64,000 nt of DNA from Candidatus Scybalocola faecavium (lineage in GTDB: Bacteria; Bacillota; Clostridia; Lachnospirales; Lachnospiraceae), in the NCBI GenBank assembly GCA_018713145.1, contig DVFP01000028.1, positions 1-64,000 of the forward strand, given 5' to 3'. This document shows positions 63,497 to 64,000 of this stretch, one piece after another. The translations under genes and the position numbers were made by a program. How positions within the stretch are numbered: position 1 is the first letter of the stretch; the number at the start of each line of letters is the position of its first letter. The notes beneath the pieces are model-generated. The model did not search any database and was not told where the DNA came from. It was given only the letters and a program-made list of their open reading frames with translations.

Positions 63497-64000
63497 ATGA
63501 AACACACTGTTATGTTTTTTAAATTTCCGGAAAATTTCCCGGTTTCCATCCTGCTGGATCATAATCCGGGCATTTCTCCCCATCGTCATGAAGAGACAGA
63601 ACTGGTCATCGTTCTGTCCGGCGCCATAGAGATTACTGTAGATACATGCACCTATATCCTTCACAGGAATGATACGATTATTATCAATTCCTTTACAGCT
63701 CACGCCATAATCACGCAAAGCAGCGGCGTGATCTGCTCTGTCCTTTTAAATTTTTCCCAGGCTGCACCTTATTTTAAAAGATATTTTTCCACATCCTATG
63801 TATGTAATTCCGTACTATATCCGGATCAGGATAACCGTGAGCTGTGCTGTGCCGTCGGACGGATTGCCCGATGGTCCTCCCGATCCTCCGGAAAAGACGA
63901 ACTGATGTTTTATTCACTTTTTTATTCTCTCATGTATGTTTTAAATACAAAATATGCGTCCCTCTTGCCGGAATCCCCTTCATCGGAGCAGGGCAACCCT
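63497..64000 (+). CDS. AraC-family regulator, N-terminal part (runs off the window)
   Basis: Open frame from ATG 63497 (aaaggag 6 bases upstream) to the window end, 168 codons, not in the track because it is unfinished. The visible part is a cupin sensor: FPENFPVSILLDHNPGISPH, RHEETELVIVLSGAIEITVD and LHRNDTIIINSFTAHAI. The DNA-binding domain should follow outside the window. It is divergent from the esterase gene, with 176 bases between them for both promoters. Confidence 0.75.
   Translation, partial: MKHTVMFFKFPENFPVSILLDHNPGISPHRHEETELVIVLSGAIEITVDTCTYILHRNDTIIINSFTAHAIITQSSGVICSVLLNFSQAAPYFKRYFSTSYVCNSVLYPDQDNRELCCAVGRIARWSSRSSGKDELMFYSLFYSLMYVLNTKYASLLPESPSSEQGNP

Overview
The window reads as chromosome of an anaerobic gut Clostridia bacterium, most likely a Lachnospiraceae relative. 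This is inferred from the Firmicutes-type F-ATPase operon, T-box control, 2-hydroxyacyl-CoA dehydratase-type activase, DUF3793/DUF2325/DUF6110 proteins, FeoAAB, and strong aaggagg ribosome sites. Most genes are on the minus strand in tight operons. No rRNA, tRNA, phage, insertion sequence or CRISPR array was recognised.

Layout. 0-5 kb: a giant activase/dehydratase fusion (+) and a phosphoesterase (-). 5-12 kb: complete atpBEFHAGDC operon (-), preceded by four 52-bp tandem repeats that each encode a tiny peptide. 12-17.5 kb: LysR gene, a heterodimeric ABC exporter-fold pair and TetR. 17.6-19 kb: serS. 19-27.3 kb: a dlt-like five-gene operon that contains a PLP decarboxylase, next to a two-component system; both promoters carry 10-bp-period TTAAG repeats. 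27.4-31.8 kb: DUF2325, flavodoxin, DUF3793, a P1B-type ATPase, DUF6110 and an unlisted 26-aa membrane peptide. 31.8-36.6 kb: Fur-like, YbaN, YgbA and CydDC-like operon. 36.8-39.7 kb: feoA-feoA-feoB. 39.7-42.7 kb: gene remnants, a T-box-controlled GNAT, an XRE regulator and repeats. 42.7-45.3 kb: D-aspartate-ligase-like ATP-grasp plus FAD dehydrogenase. 45.7-60.1 kb: a catabolic island resembling flavonoid C-glycoside deglycosylation (three Gfo/Idh/MocA oxidoreductases, two TIM-barrel isomerase-like proteins, a DUF6379/DgpB-like subunit, a PhlG/phloretin-hydrolase-like C-C hydrolase, a sugar ABC importer, and an AraC regulator fused to a GH39-like domain). 60.2-64 kb: MATE exporter, lipoprotein esterase and a partial AraC regulator.

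The two most interesting systems are the C-glycoside/C-C hydrolase island and the dlt-like operon. In the latter, an adenylation enzyme, a carrier protein and a decarboxylase could build a decarboxylated aminoacyl group (BtrK-like logic) that the MBOAT and SGNH proteins would place on an envelope polymer. A shared operator, GTTAG-N6-CTAAC, overlaps or adjoins the promoters of feoA, feoB and DUF3793-flavodoxin and lies upstream of the ABC pair, which defines a probable iron regulon. Near-identical 135-bp inverted repeats 42 kb apart and a MITE-like element that supplies the C-terminus of the DUF3793 protein show active repeat-driven change. Family names come from motif recognition by eye, not from searches.
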